From contig DFIU01000004.1 in assembly GCA_002371465.1 (NCBI GenBank), forward strand, positions 13,410 through 30,057: a DNA stretch of 16,648 nucleotides, written 5' to 3'. Of the stretch, positions 6,088 through 12,863 are shown one piece after another. A program made the translations under genes and the position numbers. Numbering within the stretch: position 1 is the first letter of the stretch; every line of letters starts with the position of its first letter. The notes below the pieces were generated by a model. That model worked only from the letters and a program-made list of their open reading frames with translations. It had not been told where the DNA came from and ran no database searches. The DNA is from Lachnospiraceae bacterium UBA3689 (GTDB taxonomy: Bacteria; Bacillota; Clostridia; Lachnospirales; Lachnospiraceae).

Positions 6088-7500
6088 ATGGCAAATAAGA
6101 TTGTACATGCCGCCGAACGCAAGGCATTTGAACTTGTTTTGGACAATGTCGGCAAGAAGGCAATTAAGAATCGCGAGGAAGGCTATGTAGAAGTGATCAA
6201 TACTCTGCAGAAGGTCCTTGGCGACACCTGGAAGCCGGAGGCTTATGACCGTCTGCGGGAGACTTTCAGCAAAGAGGGCAAGTGGACCAAGTTCTTCAAC
6301 AACCTGCTGGACTATGTGGACATTGACTTCTTAAAGGGGATCTTCATGAGCTTTGGCTTTGAAGGCGCTATGGGTTATCGGGAAGTGCAGAAGACGGCTA
6401 AGAAGATGGGAACCACCCTGCCCTGGGTCATCCTCTTCGATCCGACCAGCGCCTGCAATCTTCACTGCACCGGCTGCTGGGCTTCGGAATATTCCCGTCA
6501 GCTGAACCTGTCCTATGAGGATATGGACAAGATTGTAACTGAGGGCAAGGCTTACGGCTGCCACCTCTATGTTATGACCGGCGGCGAGCCGACCGTCCGG
6601 AAAAAGGACGTCTTTAAACTGGCTCACAAGCACAGCGACTGCGGCTTTATGCTCTATACCAACGGTACCCTGGTCGACCAGGCCTTCTGCGACGAAATGA
6701 AGGAGTGCAAGAATATCCTTCTCTCCATGTCGATTGAGGGTATGGAGGCGTCCACTGATGCCCGCCGCGGTGAGGGAGTCTTCCAGAAGGTTATGGACAC
6801 CATGGATCTGCTGCGGAAAAACGGTCTGGTCTACGGCGTATCCATCTGCTACACCTCCGCCAACTATAAGAATGTTACGTCCGATGAATTCCTGGACTTC
6901 CTGATCAGCAAGGGCGTCACCTACGGCTGGTATTTCCACTTTATGCCGACCGGTATGGACGCGGCTATGGATCTGGTTCCCAAGCCTGAGGACCGGGAGT
7001 ACATGTACCATCGGATTCGTGAGGTTCGGGGCTTTGAAGGCGGCAAGCCCATTTTCCTCATGGACTTCCAGAACGACGGCGAGTGGGTCGGCGGCTGCAT
7101 CGCAGGCGGCAAGGCATACTGCCATATCAATCCGAACGGCGATATGGAGCCCTGCGTCTTCATCCACTATTCGGGCGCCAATATCCACGAGAAGAGCCTG
7201 ATGGAATGTCTGACCCAGCCCCTCTTCCAGGAATACCACAGGGGTCAGCCCTTCAGCGACAACCTGCTCCGTCCCTGCCCCTTCCTGGAAAACCCGGGCA
7301 AGCTGACCGAGATGGTTCAAAAGACCGGCGCCCACAGCACCGATATGCAGGAACCGGAATCTGCCGACCACCTTTGCAAGAAGGTGGAGCCCTATGCCAA
7401 GGCCTGGACGCCGGTGGCTGACAAGCTGTGGAAATCCGACCATCCGGACTACATACCGGAAGCGGAACGAAAGGGAAATGCGGCTGGCGATGCTAAATAA
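6088..7500 (+). CDS. radical SAM protein with SPASM-like C-terminal cysteines
   Basis: A 470-residue radical SAM enzyme. The [4Fe-4S] and SAM motif is CNLHCTGCW (Cys123, Cys127, Cys130), followed by the SAM-binding GGEP (165-168) and strand motifs of the TIM barrel (MLYTNGT, LSMSIEG). The C-terminal part has Cys337, Cys345, Cys356, Cys374, Cys397 and Cys430 around HINPNGDMEPCVFIH, a SPASM/twitch-like pattern for extra Fe-S clusters. A helical N-terminal extension of about 110 residues precedes the barrel. AGGAGG lies 12 bases before the ATG. The gene has its own promoter and terminator, with no RiPP precursor, transporter or partner nearby, so peptide modification is not supported. Related helical-extension radical SAM proteins are widespread in Clostridia; a role in lipid or cofactor chemistry is possible, but I cannot assign a substrate. 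Confidence 0.87.
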   Translation: MANKIVHAAERKAFELVLDNVGKKAIKNREEGYVEVINTLQKVLGDTWKPEAYDRLRETFSKEGKWTKFFNNLLDYVDIDFLKGIFMSFGFEGAMGYREVQKTAKKMGTTLPWVILFDPTSACNLHCTGCWASEYSRQLNLSYEDMDKIVTEGKAYGCHLYVMTGGEPTVRKKDVFKLAHKHSDCGFMLYTNGTLVDQAFCDEMKECKNILLSMSIEGMEASTDARRGEGVFQKVMDTMDLLRKNGLVYGVSICYTSANYKNVTSDEFLDFLISKGVTYGWYFHFMPTGMDAAMDLVPKPEDREYMYHRIREVRGFEGGKPIFLMDFQNDGEWVGGCIAGGKAYCHINPNGDMEPCVFIHYSGANIHEKSLMECLTQPLFQEYHRGQPFSDNLLRPCPFLENPGKLTEMVQKTGAHSTDMQEPESADHLCKKVEPYAKAWTPVADKLWKSDHPDYIPEAERKGNAAGDAK

Positions 7501-7530
7501 AAGTTAAGCAGCATCAGGTTTTAGAATAAG

Positions 7531-7599
7531 TAAGCGGTCTGCCGACAGTTTGTCTGTCCCTGGGATGGGGCGAACCTGCCGGGCAGACCGCTTATTTTT
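7531..7599 (+). terminator. large branched rho-independent terminator
   Basis: A perfect 13-bp stem (TAAGCGGTCTGCC 7531-7543 with GGCAGACCGCTTA 7582-7594) is followed by TTTTT. The 38-base apex holds its own small hairpin (GACAG 7544-7548 with CTGTC 7554-7558). It ends the radical SAM transcript. Confidence 0.9.
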
Positions 7600-7650
7600 A
7601 AATTCCGGGATGCGGACTTTAAAAGAATTCTAAAATAAATGTGAACTGTA

Positions 7651-7678
7651 TTGACTTTAGCACTCTGTGTGCTAAAGT
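7651..7678 (+). promoter_or_regulatory. ftsH promoter
   Basis: TTGACT (7651-7656), a 16-base spacer and TAAAGT (7673-7678) preceded by TGC, giving an extended -10. Expected transcription start is near 7685. The CIRCE operator covers the spacer and the -10. Confidence 0.55.
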
Positions 7679-7683
7679 GCTAA
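7657..7683 (+). promoter_or_regulatory. CIRCE operator (HrcA site) with an extra half-site
   Basis: TTAGCACTC (7657-7665), nine bases, then AAGTGCTAA (7675-7683). This matches the CIRCE consensus TTAGCACTC-N9-GAGTGCTAA in 17 of 18 positions. An additional half-site GTGCTAA at 7669-7675 makes a second, closer inverted repeat with the left arm (TTTAGCAC-5-GTGCTAAA). CIRCE binds the heat-shock repressor HrcA, so ftsH should be induced on heat or protein stress. hrcA itself is not in the window. Confidence 0.87.
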
Positions 7684-7729
7684 TATCAAGTTGCGTAAAA
7701 TATGTTGGCAGCTTCAGAAAGGCATCCAT

Positions 7730-9643
7730 ATGAATCATGTGAAAAAACCTGATAATAAACCCCTGCTGATTTATGTTGCGATTGTCATTGTGGCTATGCT
7801 GATGATCAATGCCCTGTTGGTTCCGGCAATTAATAACCAGCATGTGAGGGAAGTGGACTACAGTTCCTTCCTCAGCATGGTCGAAGATAAGAATGTTTCC
7901 AAGGCTCAGCTCAACAATGATTACATCACCTTTGAGGACAAAGAAGGCAATTATTACAAGACCACGACCTTCAACGATCCGGATCTGGTCAACCGTCTGA
8001 ATGACGCGGGTGTTGCCTTTGGCAGAGTCATTACGGAGACGAATCCCATCGTTGCCTTCTTATTGAGCTGGATCCTGCCTCTGGTCATTTTCTATGTGAT
8101 CGGCATGCTGCTGTCCCGCATGATGATCAAACGGATGGGCGGCGGGGCCGGAGGAGGTTTGGGCGGCAATCCCATGATGTCCTTCGGTAAGAGCAACGCC
8201 AAGGTCTATGTCCCCTCGACGACCTCCATCAAATTCAAGGATGTCGCCGGTGAGGAAGAGGCAAAGCAGCTGCTGCAGGAGCTGGTCCAGTACTTAAAGG
8301 ACCCCAAGAAGTACGCCGATATCGGCGCCAAGTGCCCCAAGGGCGCTCTTCTGGTCGGACCTCCCGGAACCGGTAAAACCCTTCTTGCCAAGGCTATTGC
8401 AGGCGAGGCTAACGTCCCCTTCTTCTCCATCGCGGGTTCCGAATTCGTGGAAATGTTCGTCGGTATGGGCGCGTCCAAGGTCCGTGACCTCTTTGATCAG
8501 GCGGCGAAAAATGCCCCCTGTATCGTCTTTATCGACGAGATCGATACCATCGGGAAAAAGCGTGACGGCGCCAGCGCCATCGGCGGAAATGATGAACGGG
8601 AGCAGACCCTCAACCAGCTGTTGACAGAGATGGACGGTTTCGATGCCTCCAAGGGCGTCATCATTCTGGGCGCTACCAACCGACCGGAAGTTCTCGATCC
8701 GGCTCTGCTTCGTCCGGGTCGTTTTGACAGACGGATTCCGGTTGAACTGCCGGATTTACAGGGACGAATTGACATCCTGAAGGTCCATTCCAAGGACGTC
8801 AAGATGGCGGATAACGTCGACTTTTCCTCGATCGCCAGGACGGCTTCCGGTACGTCCGGGGCGGAACTTGCCAATATCGTCAATGAGGCGGCGCTTCGCG
8901 CGGTTCGTCAGGGCAGACGCTTCGTCACCCAGGAGGATCTGCAGGAATCTATCGAAGTGGTTATCGCCGGCTACCAGAAGAAGAGCCGGGTCCTGTCCAC
9001 CAAGGAAAAACTGATCGTCTCCTACCACGAGATCGGTCACGCTATGGTGGCGGCTTACCAGACCAACTCTGCTCCGGTTCAGAAGATCACCATTATCCCC
9101 AGAACCAATGGGGCGCTGGGCTATACCCTGCAGGTGGACGAGGGCGATAAATTCCTTCTATCGAAGGAGGAGATGCTCAACCGAATCGCGACCTTCACGG
9201 GCGGACGGTGCGCGGAGGAACTGATCTTCCACAGCATCACGACCGGGGCTTCCAACGATATCGAACAGGCGACCCGCTTTGCCCGCGCCATGATTACCCA
9301 GTACGGTATGGACGACGACTTCGGCATGGTGGCTATGTCCACTCAGTCAAATATGTACCTGGGCGGAGACCAGCAGCTTGCCTGCTCACCCGAGACCGCC
9401 AAGAAGATCGATGACGCGGTTGTCAAGGTCGTGAAGGAACAGCACGATAAGGCATACGCTATCCTGGAGGAGCATCAGGACAAGCTCCATGAACTTGCCA
9501 AGTACCTCTACGATCACGAGACGATCACCGGTGAGGAATTTATGAAGATCCTGCTGGCTAAGCCGGAAACCGTCGATTCGACGGCTGAAGAAGTGATCGG
9601 CGCTTCGGAAACGGAGAACCAGGAAGTGAATTCTTCAATATAA
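7730..9643 (+). CDS. ftsH: ATP-dependent zinc metalloprotease FtsH
   Basis: A membrane-anchored AAA+ protease that degrades misfolded membrane proteins and short-lived regulators. Over 637 residues: TM1 (about 11-33), an extracytoplasmic segment (34-105), TM2 (about 106-128), a Gly-rich linker, and the AAA+ core with Walker A GPPGTGKT (210-217), pore loop FVG (243-245), Walker B VFIDEID (266-272) and SRH arginines 328 and 331. The zinc protease domain has HEIGH (433-437), where most relatives have HEAGH, and third ligand Asp510. The C-terminal tail is acidic and variable. I chose ATG 7730 with AAAGG 7 bases upstream over the in-frame TTG at 7691, which lies almost at the transcription start. 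The gene stands alone. Its promoter carries a CIRCE site, pointing to HrcA control. Confidence 0.96.
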   Translation: MNHVKKPDNKPLLIYVAIVIVAMLMINALLVPAINNQHVREVDYSSFLSMVEDKNVSKAQLNNDYITFEDKEGNYYKTTTFNDPDLVNRLNDAGVAFGRVITETNPIVAFLLSWILPLVIFYVIGMLLSRMMIKRMGGGAGGGLGGNPMMSFGKSNAKVYVPSTTSIKFKDVAGEEEAKQLLQELVQYLKDPKKYADIGAKCPKGALLVGPPGTGKTLLAKAIAGEANVPFFSIAGSEFVEMFVGMGASKVRDLFDQAAKNAPCIVFIDEIDTIGKKRDGASAIGGNDEREQTLNQLLTEMDGFDASKGVIILGATNRPEVLDPALLRPGRFDRRIPVELPDLQGRIDILKVHSKDVKMADNVDFSSIARTASGTSGAELANIVNEAALRAVRQGRRFVTQEDLQESIEVVIAGYQKKSRVLSTKEKLIVSYHEIGHAMVAAYQTNSAPVQKITIIPRTNGALGYTLQVDEGDKFLLSKEEMLNRIATFTGGRCAEELIFHSITTGASNDIEQATRFARAMITQYGMDDDFGMVAMSTQSNMYLGGDQQLACSPETAKKIDDAVVKVVKEQHDKAYAILEEHQDKLHELAKYLYDHETITGEEFMKILLAKPETVDSTAEEVIGASETENQEVNSSI

Positions 9644-9686
9644 AACAAAGGTTCTCTCCGAAAGTTTACTGTATATAGATATCTTA

Positions 9687-9726
9687 GCTGCGCCTGAGCG
9701 GAACTGCATTGGTTTTCAGGTGCAGC
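9687..9726 (+). other. unexplained hairpin in the ftsH-dinB gap
   Basis: An 11-bp stem with one G-T pair (GCTGCGCCTGA 9687-9697 with TCAGGTGCAGC 9716-9726) closes an 18-base loop. No T-run follows, so it is not a clear terminator. It could stabilise the ftsH 3' end or be a first, weak terminator before the one at 9751. Confidence 0.5.
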
Positions 9727-9750
9727 GGGTTTGTAAGGCCAAATAAAAAG

Positions 9751-9800
9751 AATGACCGATCCGGTTGGGAAACAATTTCTCAACTGAACCGGTCATTTTT
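9751..9800 (+). terminator. rho-independent terminator after ftsH
   Basis: An 8-bp base stem (AATGACCG 9751-9758 with CGGTCATT 9790-9797) ends in TTTTT. A second inner stem follows (GTTGGGAAA 9764-9772 with TTTCTCAAC 9776-9784, one G-T pair). Confidence 0.88.
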
Positions 9801-9853
9801 GCCTTATAAATTATTTTGTTCCTTGTGAGATTGTCTTTTCACTGGGGCGGGAC

Positions 9854-9881
9854 TTGCATTTTCTGAATAGGAATTTAAAAT
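9854..9881 (+). promoter_or_regulatory. dinB promoter
   Basis: TTGCAT (9854-9859), a 16-base spacer and TAAAAT (9876-9881), with start expected near 9888 and a short leader holding GGTGAGG. It overlaps the in-frame TTG at 9854, which argues for the ATG at 9905. Confidence 0.55.
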
Positions 9882-9904
9882 TTAAGGTAGGTGAGGGCAG
9901 AGCG

Positions 9905-11152
9905 ATGAGGGCGGAAAGCGAAAAACAGGATAAGTCCATCTGCATCTTTCACGTCGATGTCAATTCGGCGTTTTTGTCGTGGTCCGCGCTCAAAAGGCTG
10001 AAAGACCAGCCCGGCTCTGTCGACCTCAGGACCATACCGTCTGCGGTCGGAGGGGATATCAAGACCCGGCATGGGGTGATCACGGCAAAATCGATACCGG
10101 CAAAGAAGTACGGCGTCAAGACAGGGGAACCGGTCGTCCAGGCGCTGGCCAAGTGCCCCCAGCTGGTCCTGGTGCGGTCTGATTTTACAACCTATCGGTC
10201 CTATTCCCACGCCTTTATCAGGATCCTGCATGAATATTCCGACCTGGTGGAACAGGTCTCGATCGATGAGGCCTACCTCGATATGACGGGCGTCCAAAAT
10301 CCGCAGGAAGTGGCGGATCGTCTGCGGGCTGAGATCAGGCAGAAACTGGGATTTACGGTCAACGTGGGCATTTCTTCCAATAAATTACTGGCAAAAACCG
10401 CAAGCGATTTTGAAAAGCCGGATAAGACCCACACCCTCTGGCAGGAGGAGGTGCCGGGGAAACTATGGAGCCTTCCGATTGGGGAGCTTCACGGCTGCGG
10501 CAGGGCGACTGCCCGGCGGCTGGGCAGTATGGGGATTTTGACCATCGGCGATGCCGCCCACACGGACCCGGCTGTCCTGAAGGCGGCTCTGGGCAATAAG
10601 GCGGGGACCTATATCTTTGAAAGCGCCAACGGCAGGGGCTCGACGGTCATTCATGGGCAGGCGGAAGATGCCAAGAGCTATTCCAACGAGACGACGACGG
10701 CGGTCGATATCACCCGGGACAACTATCAAAAAGAGGCTCTGCCCATCATCCGCTATTTGTCCGGCAAGGTCTCAAAACGGCTGAAACGGGACGGCTTTCG
10801 GGCGGGGACGATTGCGGTGTCGGTGAAGACGGATGATTTTAAGCGGCACTCCAGGCAGCGGGTCCTTGCCGAGTCGACCGACGAGGAGGATACCATCTGC
10901 AGGACGGCAGGTCAGCTGATAGAGGATCTGCTTTTAAGTCCCGAAGGACTTTTTGCCAAGGGGCACAGCGTGAGGCTGATGGGGGTCGGGGCTTTAAAAC
11001 TCGACACCGGCGAGTTCCGGCAGATGAATCTGTTCGATTATCTAAAGGACCGGAAGGCGGAGCAGAAGAAGGCAAAACTCGACGGCATGATGGACGAGAT
11101 CAGCCGTAGATACGGAGAAAATGCGCTGAAAAAGGGAATTGACGGTACATGA
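9905..11152 (+). CDS. dinB: DNA polymerase IV (Y family)
   Basis: A translesion polymerase that copies past damaged bases with low fidelity. Of 415 residues, the palm holds the catalytic carboxylates Asp18 (FHVDVNSAF) and Asp121-Glu122 (SIDEAYLD). Phe23 stands at the steric-gate position that excludes ribonucleotides. The little-finger domain follows, and the C-terminal region holds QMNLF (373-377), a good beta-clamp binding peptide. Length is typical for DinB. I chose ATG 9905 because GGTGAGG lies about 8 bases upstream and an in-frame TTG at 9854 falls inside the predicted promoter. No LexA-type operator is evident upstream, although clostridial SOS boxes vary. The last codons contain the promoter of the rpmG operon. 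Confidence 0.93.
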   Translation: MRAESEKQDKSICIFHVDVNSAFLSWSALKRLKDQPGSVDLRTIPSAVGGDIKTRHGVITAKSIPAKKYGVKTGEPVVQALAKCPQLVLVRSDFTTYRSYSHAFIRILHEYSDLVEQVSIDEAYLDMTGVQNPQEVADRLRAEIRQKLGFTVNVGISSNKLLAKTASDFEKPDKTHTLWQEEVPGKLWSLPIGELHGCGRATARRLGSMGILTIGDAAHTDPAVLKAALGNKAGTYIFESANGRGSTVIHGQAEDAKSYSNETTTAVDITRDNYQKEALPIIRYLSGKVSKRLKRDGFRAGTIAVSVKTDDFKRHSRQRVLAESTDEEDTICRTAGQLIEDLLLSPEGLFAKGHSVRLMGVGALKLDTGEFRQMNLFDYLKDRKAEQKKAKLDGMMDEISRRYGENALKKGIDGT

Positions 11153-11167
11153 GCCTTGTGCTATAAT
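11139..11167 (+). promoter_or_regulatory. strong promoter of rpmG-secE-nusG, inside the end of dinB
   Basis: TTGACG (11139-11144), a 17-base spacer, TGC and perfect TATAAT (11162-11167). The -35 lies in the last codons of dinB and the -10 begins 10 bases after its stop. A leader of about 120 bases runs to rpmG; it has a long T run and an A run (about 11189-11210) but no structure I can name. Confidence 0.88.
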
Positions 11168-11293
11168 TGTAGAGATACGAGTAACAAGGTTCTTTTTTTT
11201 TGCAAAAAAATGCGGTCGAGGCAAGAGCCGGGATCAAGTTTAAGCAAAGTGAAAAGAGAACTACAACGAGATTATCATTGGAGGTGGAAAACC

Positions 11294-11443
11294 GTGCGTA
11301 CAAGGATAACGTTAGCATGCACAGAGTGCAAGAATCGTAACTACAATACGACGAAAGACAAGAAAGAACATCCGGAGAGGATGGAGACAAAGAAGTATTG
11401 TCCGCACTGCCGCAAGCATACTCTGCACAAAGAGACGAAGTAA
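11294..11443 (+). CDS. rpmG: 50S ribosomal protein L33 (bL33), zinc-binding form
   Basis: A 49-residue basic protein of the large subunit near the E site. It keeps both cysteine pairs (Cys9/Cys12 and Cys36/Cys39), so it is the zinc-binding C+ form; zinc-free paralogues lose these. It starts with GTG, 8 bases after GGAGGTGG. It is first in the rpmG-secE-nusG order that is standard in Firmicutes, which supports the assignment despite the small size. Confidence 0.95.
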   Translation: MRTRITLACTECKNRNYNTTKDKKEHPERMETKKYCPHCRKHTLHKETK

Positions 11444-11469
11444 TCTTTGGGAAGGTACAGGTAACGAAG

Positions 11470-11682
11470 ATGGCAGAAACAAAAGAGGTCAAAACGAAAG
11501 CAAAAAAGACCAGTTTCTGGAAAGGCATCCGTCAGGAGTGGGATAAGATCATCTGGACTCCGACAAAGGACCTCGGAAAGCAGACTGCACTGGTCGTTGT
11601 GGTTTCTATTTTAATGGGAATTATCATTACTGTCGCAGACAGCGCATCCCTGAGACTGATTGAGCAGATTCTCGGTATCTGA
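11470..11682 (+). CDS. secE: preprotein translocase subunit SecE
   Basis: A 70-residue inner-membrane subunit that clamps SecY in the SecYEG protein channel. The cytoplasmic N-terminus carries the conserved amphipathic segment WKGIRQEWDKIIWTPTKDL (17-35), followed by a single membrane helix (about 38-56), the short form usual in Gram-positive bacteria. The ATG at 11470 lies about 8 bases after AGGT. It is placed between rpmG and nusG in the conserved order. Confidence 0.95.
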   Translation: MAETKEVKTKAKKTSFWKGIRQEWDKIIWTPTKDLGKQTALVVVVSILMGIIITVADSASLRLIEQILGI

Positions 11683-11714
11683 ACCGGAAATCGGATTTAG
11701 CTAAGAGGCAGCAC

Positions 11715-12260
11715 ATGGCAGAAGCAAAATGGTACATTGCTCATACCTATTCAGGATATGAGAATAAGGTAAAAGCGAATATCGAAAAGACAGTCGAGAA
11801 CCGCCATCTGGAGGACCAGATCCTGGAAGTGCAGATCCCGCTCGAAGACGTCATGGAGACCAAAAACGGTGTCACCAAGACAGTACAGAGAAAACGCTTC
11901 CCGGGCTACGTTCTGGTCAACATGATCATGAACGACGAGACCTGGTATATCGTCCGCAACACCCGCGGCGTCACCGGCTTTGTCGGTCCTGACAGCAAGC
12001 CGGTACCGCTTTCCTATGATGAAATGTGGAAGCTCGGCATTGCCGGCGGCGCGAAAGCTCCGTCTGATGCGAAGAAGCCGCAGTATGTTGTCGACTATGA
12101 AAAGGGAGATATGGTTGTCGTCATCGCCGGAGCCTGGGAAGGCACGGAGGGGGCTGTCGCATCCGTCAACCCGCAGAAGCAGACTGTTACGATCTCCGTC
12201 GATCTGTTCGGCCGGGAAACTCCGGTAGAAATCAGTTTCAAAGAGGTCAAGAAAAAGTAA
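11715..12260 (+). CDS. nusG: transcription termination/antitermination protein NusG
   Basis: A 181-residue elongation factor that binds the RNA polymerase clamp and links it to pausing, Rho or ribosomes. The NGN domain (about 4-105) has WYIAHTYSGYENKV and the FPGYVLV signature (62-68). A KOW domain follows (about 128-160: GDMVVVIAGAWEGTEGAV). Length is normal. AGAGG lies 6 bases before the ATG. A 122-base gap follows before rplK and carries the first L1 element; no terminator is seen there, so read-through into rplK-rplA is expected. Confidence 0.97.
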   Translation: MAEAKWYIAHTYSGYENKVKANIEKTVENRHLEDQILEVQIPLEDVMETKNGVTKTVQRKRFPGYVLVNMIMNDETWYIVRNTRGVTGFVGPDSKPVPLSYDEMWKLGIAGGAKAPSDAKKPQYVVDYEKGDMVVVIAGAWEGTEGAVASVNPQKQTVTISVDLFGRETPVEISFKEVKKK

Positions 12261-12335
12261 ACCTGATATCGTGTCCCGCCGGTTCAAAAATCAGCCAGAT
12301 CCGGGTAGAAAGGGCATGACAGATACAAGTTACAA

Positions 12336-12366
12336 GTGGAAGAGTTGAAAGACTCGACATTACCAC
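12336..12366 (+). promoter_or_regulatory. L1-binding autoregulatory stem-loop before rplK
   Basis: GTGG (12336-12339) pairs with CCAC (12363-12366). Next comes an asymmetric internal loop, AA opposite GACATTA. The upper stem is GAGTT (12342-12346) with GACTC (12351-12355), closed by a GAAA tetraloop. This copies the 23S rRNA L1 site (GUGGGAG ... AUACCAC in E. coli helix 76). It ends 3 bases before AGGAGG, so bound L1 would block rplK translation. Confidence 0.8.
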
Positions 12367-12382
12367 ATGAGGAGGTAACATT

Positions 12383-12808
12383 ATGGCAAAGAAAGTAGAA
12401 GGCTACATCAAGTTACAGATTCCGGCAGGCAAGGCAACACCGGCTCCGCCTGTAGGCCCGGCACTTGGTCAGCACGGCGTCAACATTGTCCAGTTTACAA
12501 AGGCATTTAACGCAAAGACCGCTCAGATGGGCGACGTCCTGATTCCGGTTGTCATCACCGTTTACGCTGACAGATCTTTCACATTCATTACAAAGACTCC
12601 GCCTGCAGCAGTTCTGATCAAGAAGGCGATCAATCTGAAGTCCGGTTCCGGCGAACCGAACAAGAACAAGGTCGGCAAGATCACAAAGGCTCAGGTCAAG
12701 GAAATTGCTGAAACAAAGATGCCGGATCTCAATGCTGCGGATATCGAAGCAGCCATGAGAATTGTAGAAGGCACATGCCGCAGCATGGGCGTAGAAGTCG
12801 TCGACTAA
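12383..12808 (+). CDS. rplK: 50S ribosomal protein L11 (uL11)
   Basis: A 141-residue protein of the GTPase-associated centre, binding the thiostrepton-site rRNA and contacting elongation factors. The Pro/Gly-rich N-terminal domain (PAGKATPAPPVGPALGQHG, 15-33) and the C-terminal rRNA-binding part (KTPPAAVLIKKA and the GTCRSMG stretch) are intact, and length is standard. AGGAGG lies 7 bases upstream, directly behind the L1-type stem-loop that should control it. Confidence 0.97.
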   Translation: MAKKVEGYIKLQIPAGKATPAPPVGPALGQHGVNIVQFTKAFNAKTAQMGDVLIPVVITVYADRSFTFITKTPPAAVLIKKAINLKSGSGEPNKNKVGKITKAQVKEIAETKMPDLNAADIEAAMRIVEGTCRSMGVEVVD

Positions 12809-12814
12809 TTGTAA

Positions 12815-12847
12815 GTGGAAGGAATGTAAGGATTCCGCTATTACCAC
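12815..12847 (+). promoter_or_regulatory. second L1-binding autoregulatory stem-loop, before rplA
   Basis: GTGG (12815-12818) pairs with CCAC (12844-12847), with AA opposite GCTATTA in the internal loop. The upper stem is GGAAT (12821-12825) with ATTCC (12832-12836), and the apex loop is GTAAGG. Internal loop sizes (2 and 7 bases) and the ATTACCACA end are the same as in the element before rplK. It starts 7 bases after the rplK stop and ends 2 bases before GGAGG of rplA. Confidence 0.8.
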
Positions 12848-12863
12848 ACGGAGGTTATAAAGA

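Noticed and set aside
7083..7421. Second plus-strand frame inside the radical SAM gene
   Set aside because: It is an out-of-frame shadow with Arg/Pro/Gly-rich composition and no start signal.
6331..7443. Long minus-strand open frame opposite the radical SAM gene
   Set aside because: It is fully antisense to a well-supported gene, has no family resemblance and reflects the codon bias of the sense strand.
11189..11215. T run then A run (TTTTTTTTT GC AAAAAAA) in the rpmG leader as a terminator
   Set aside because: The pairing is only A-T, and no T-run follows the stem; more likely simple sequence in the leader.
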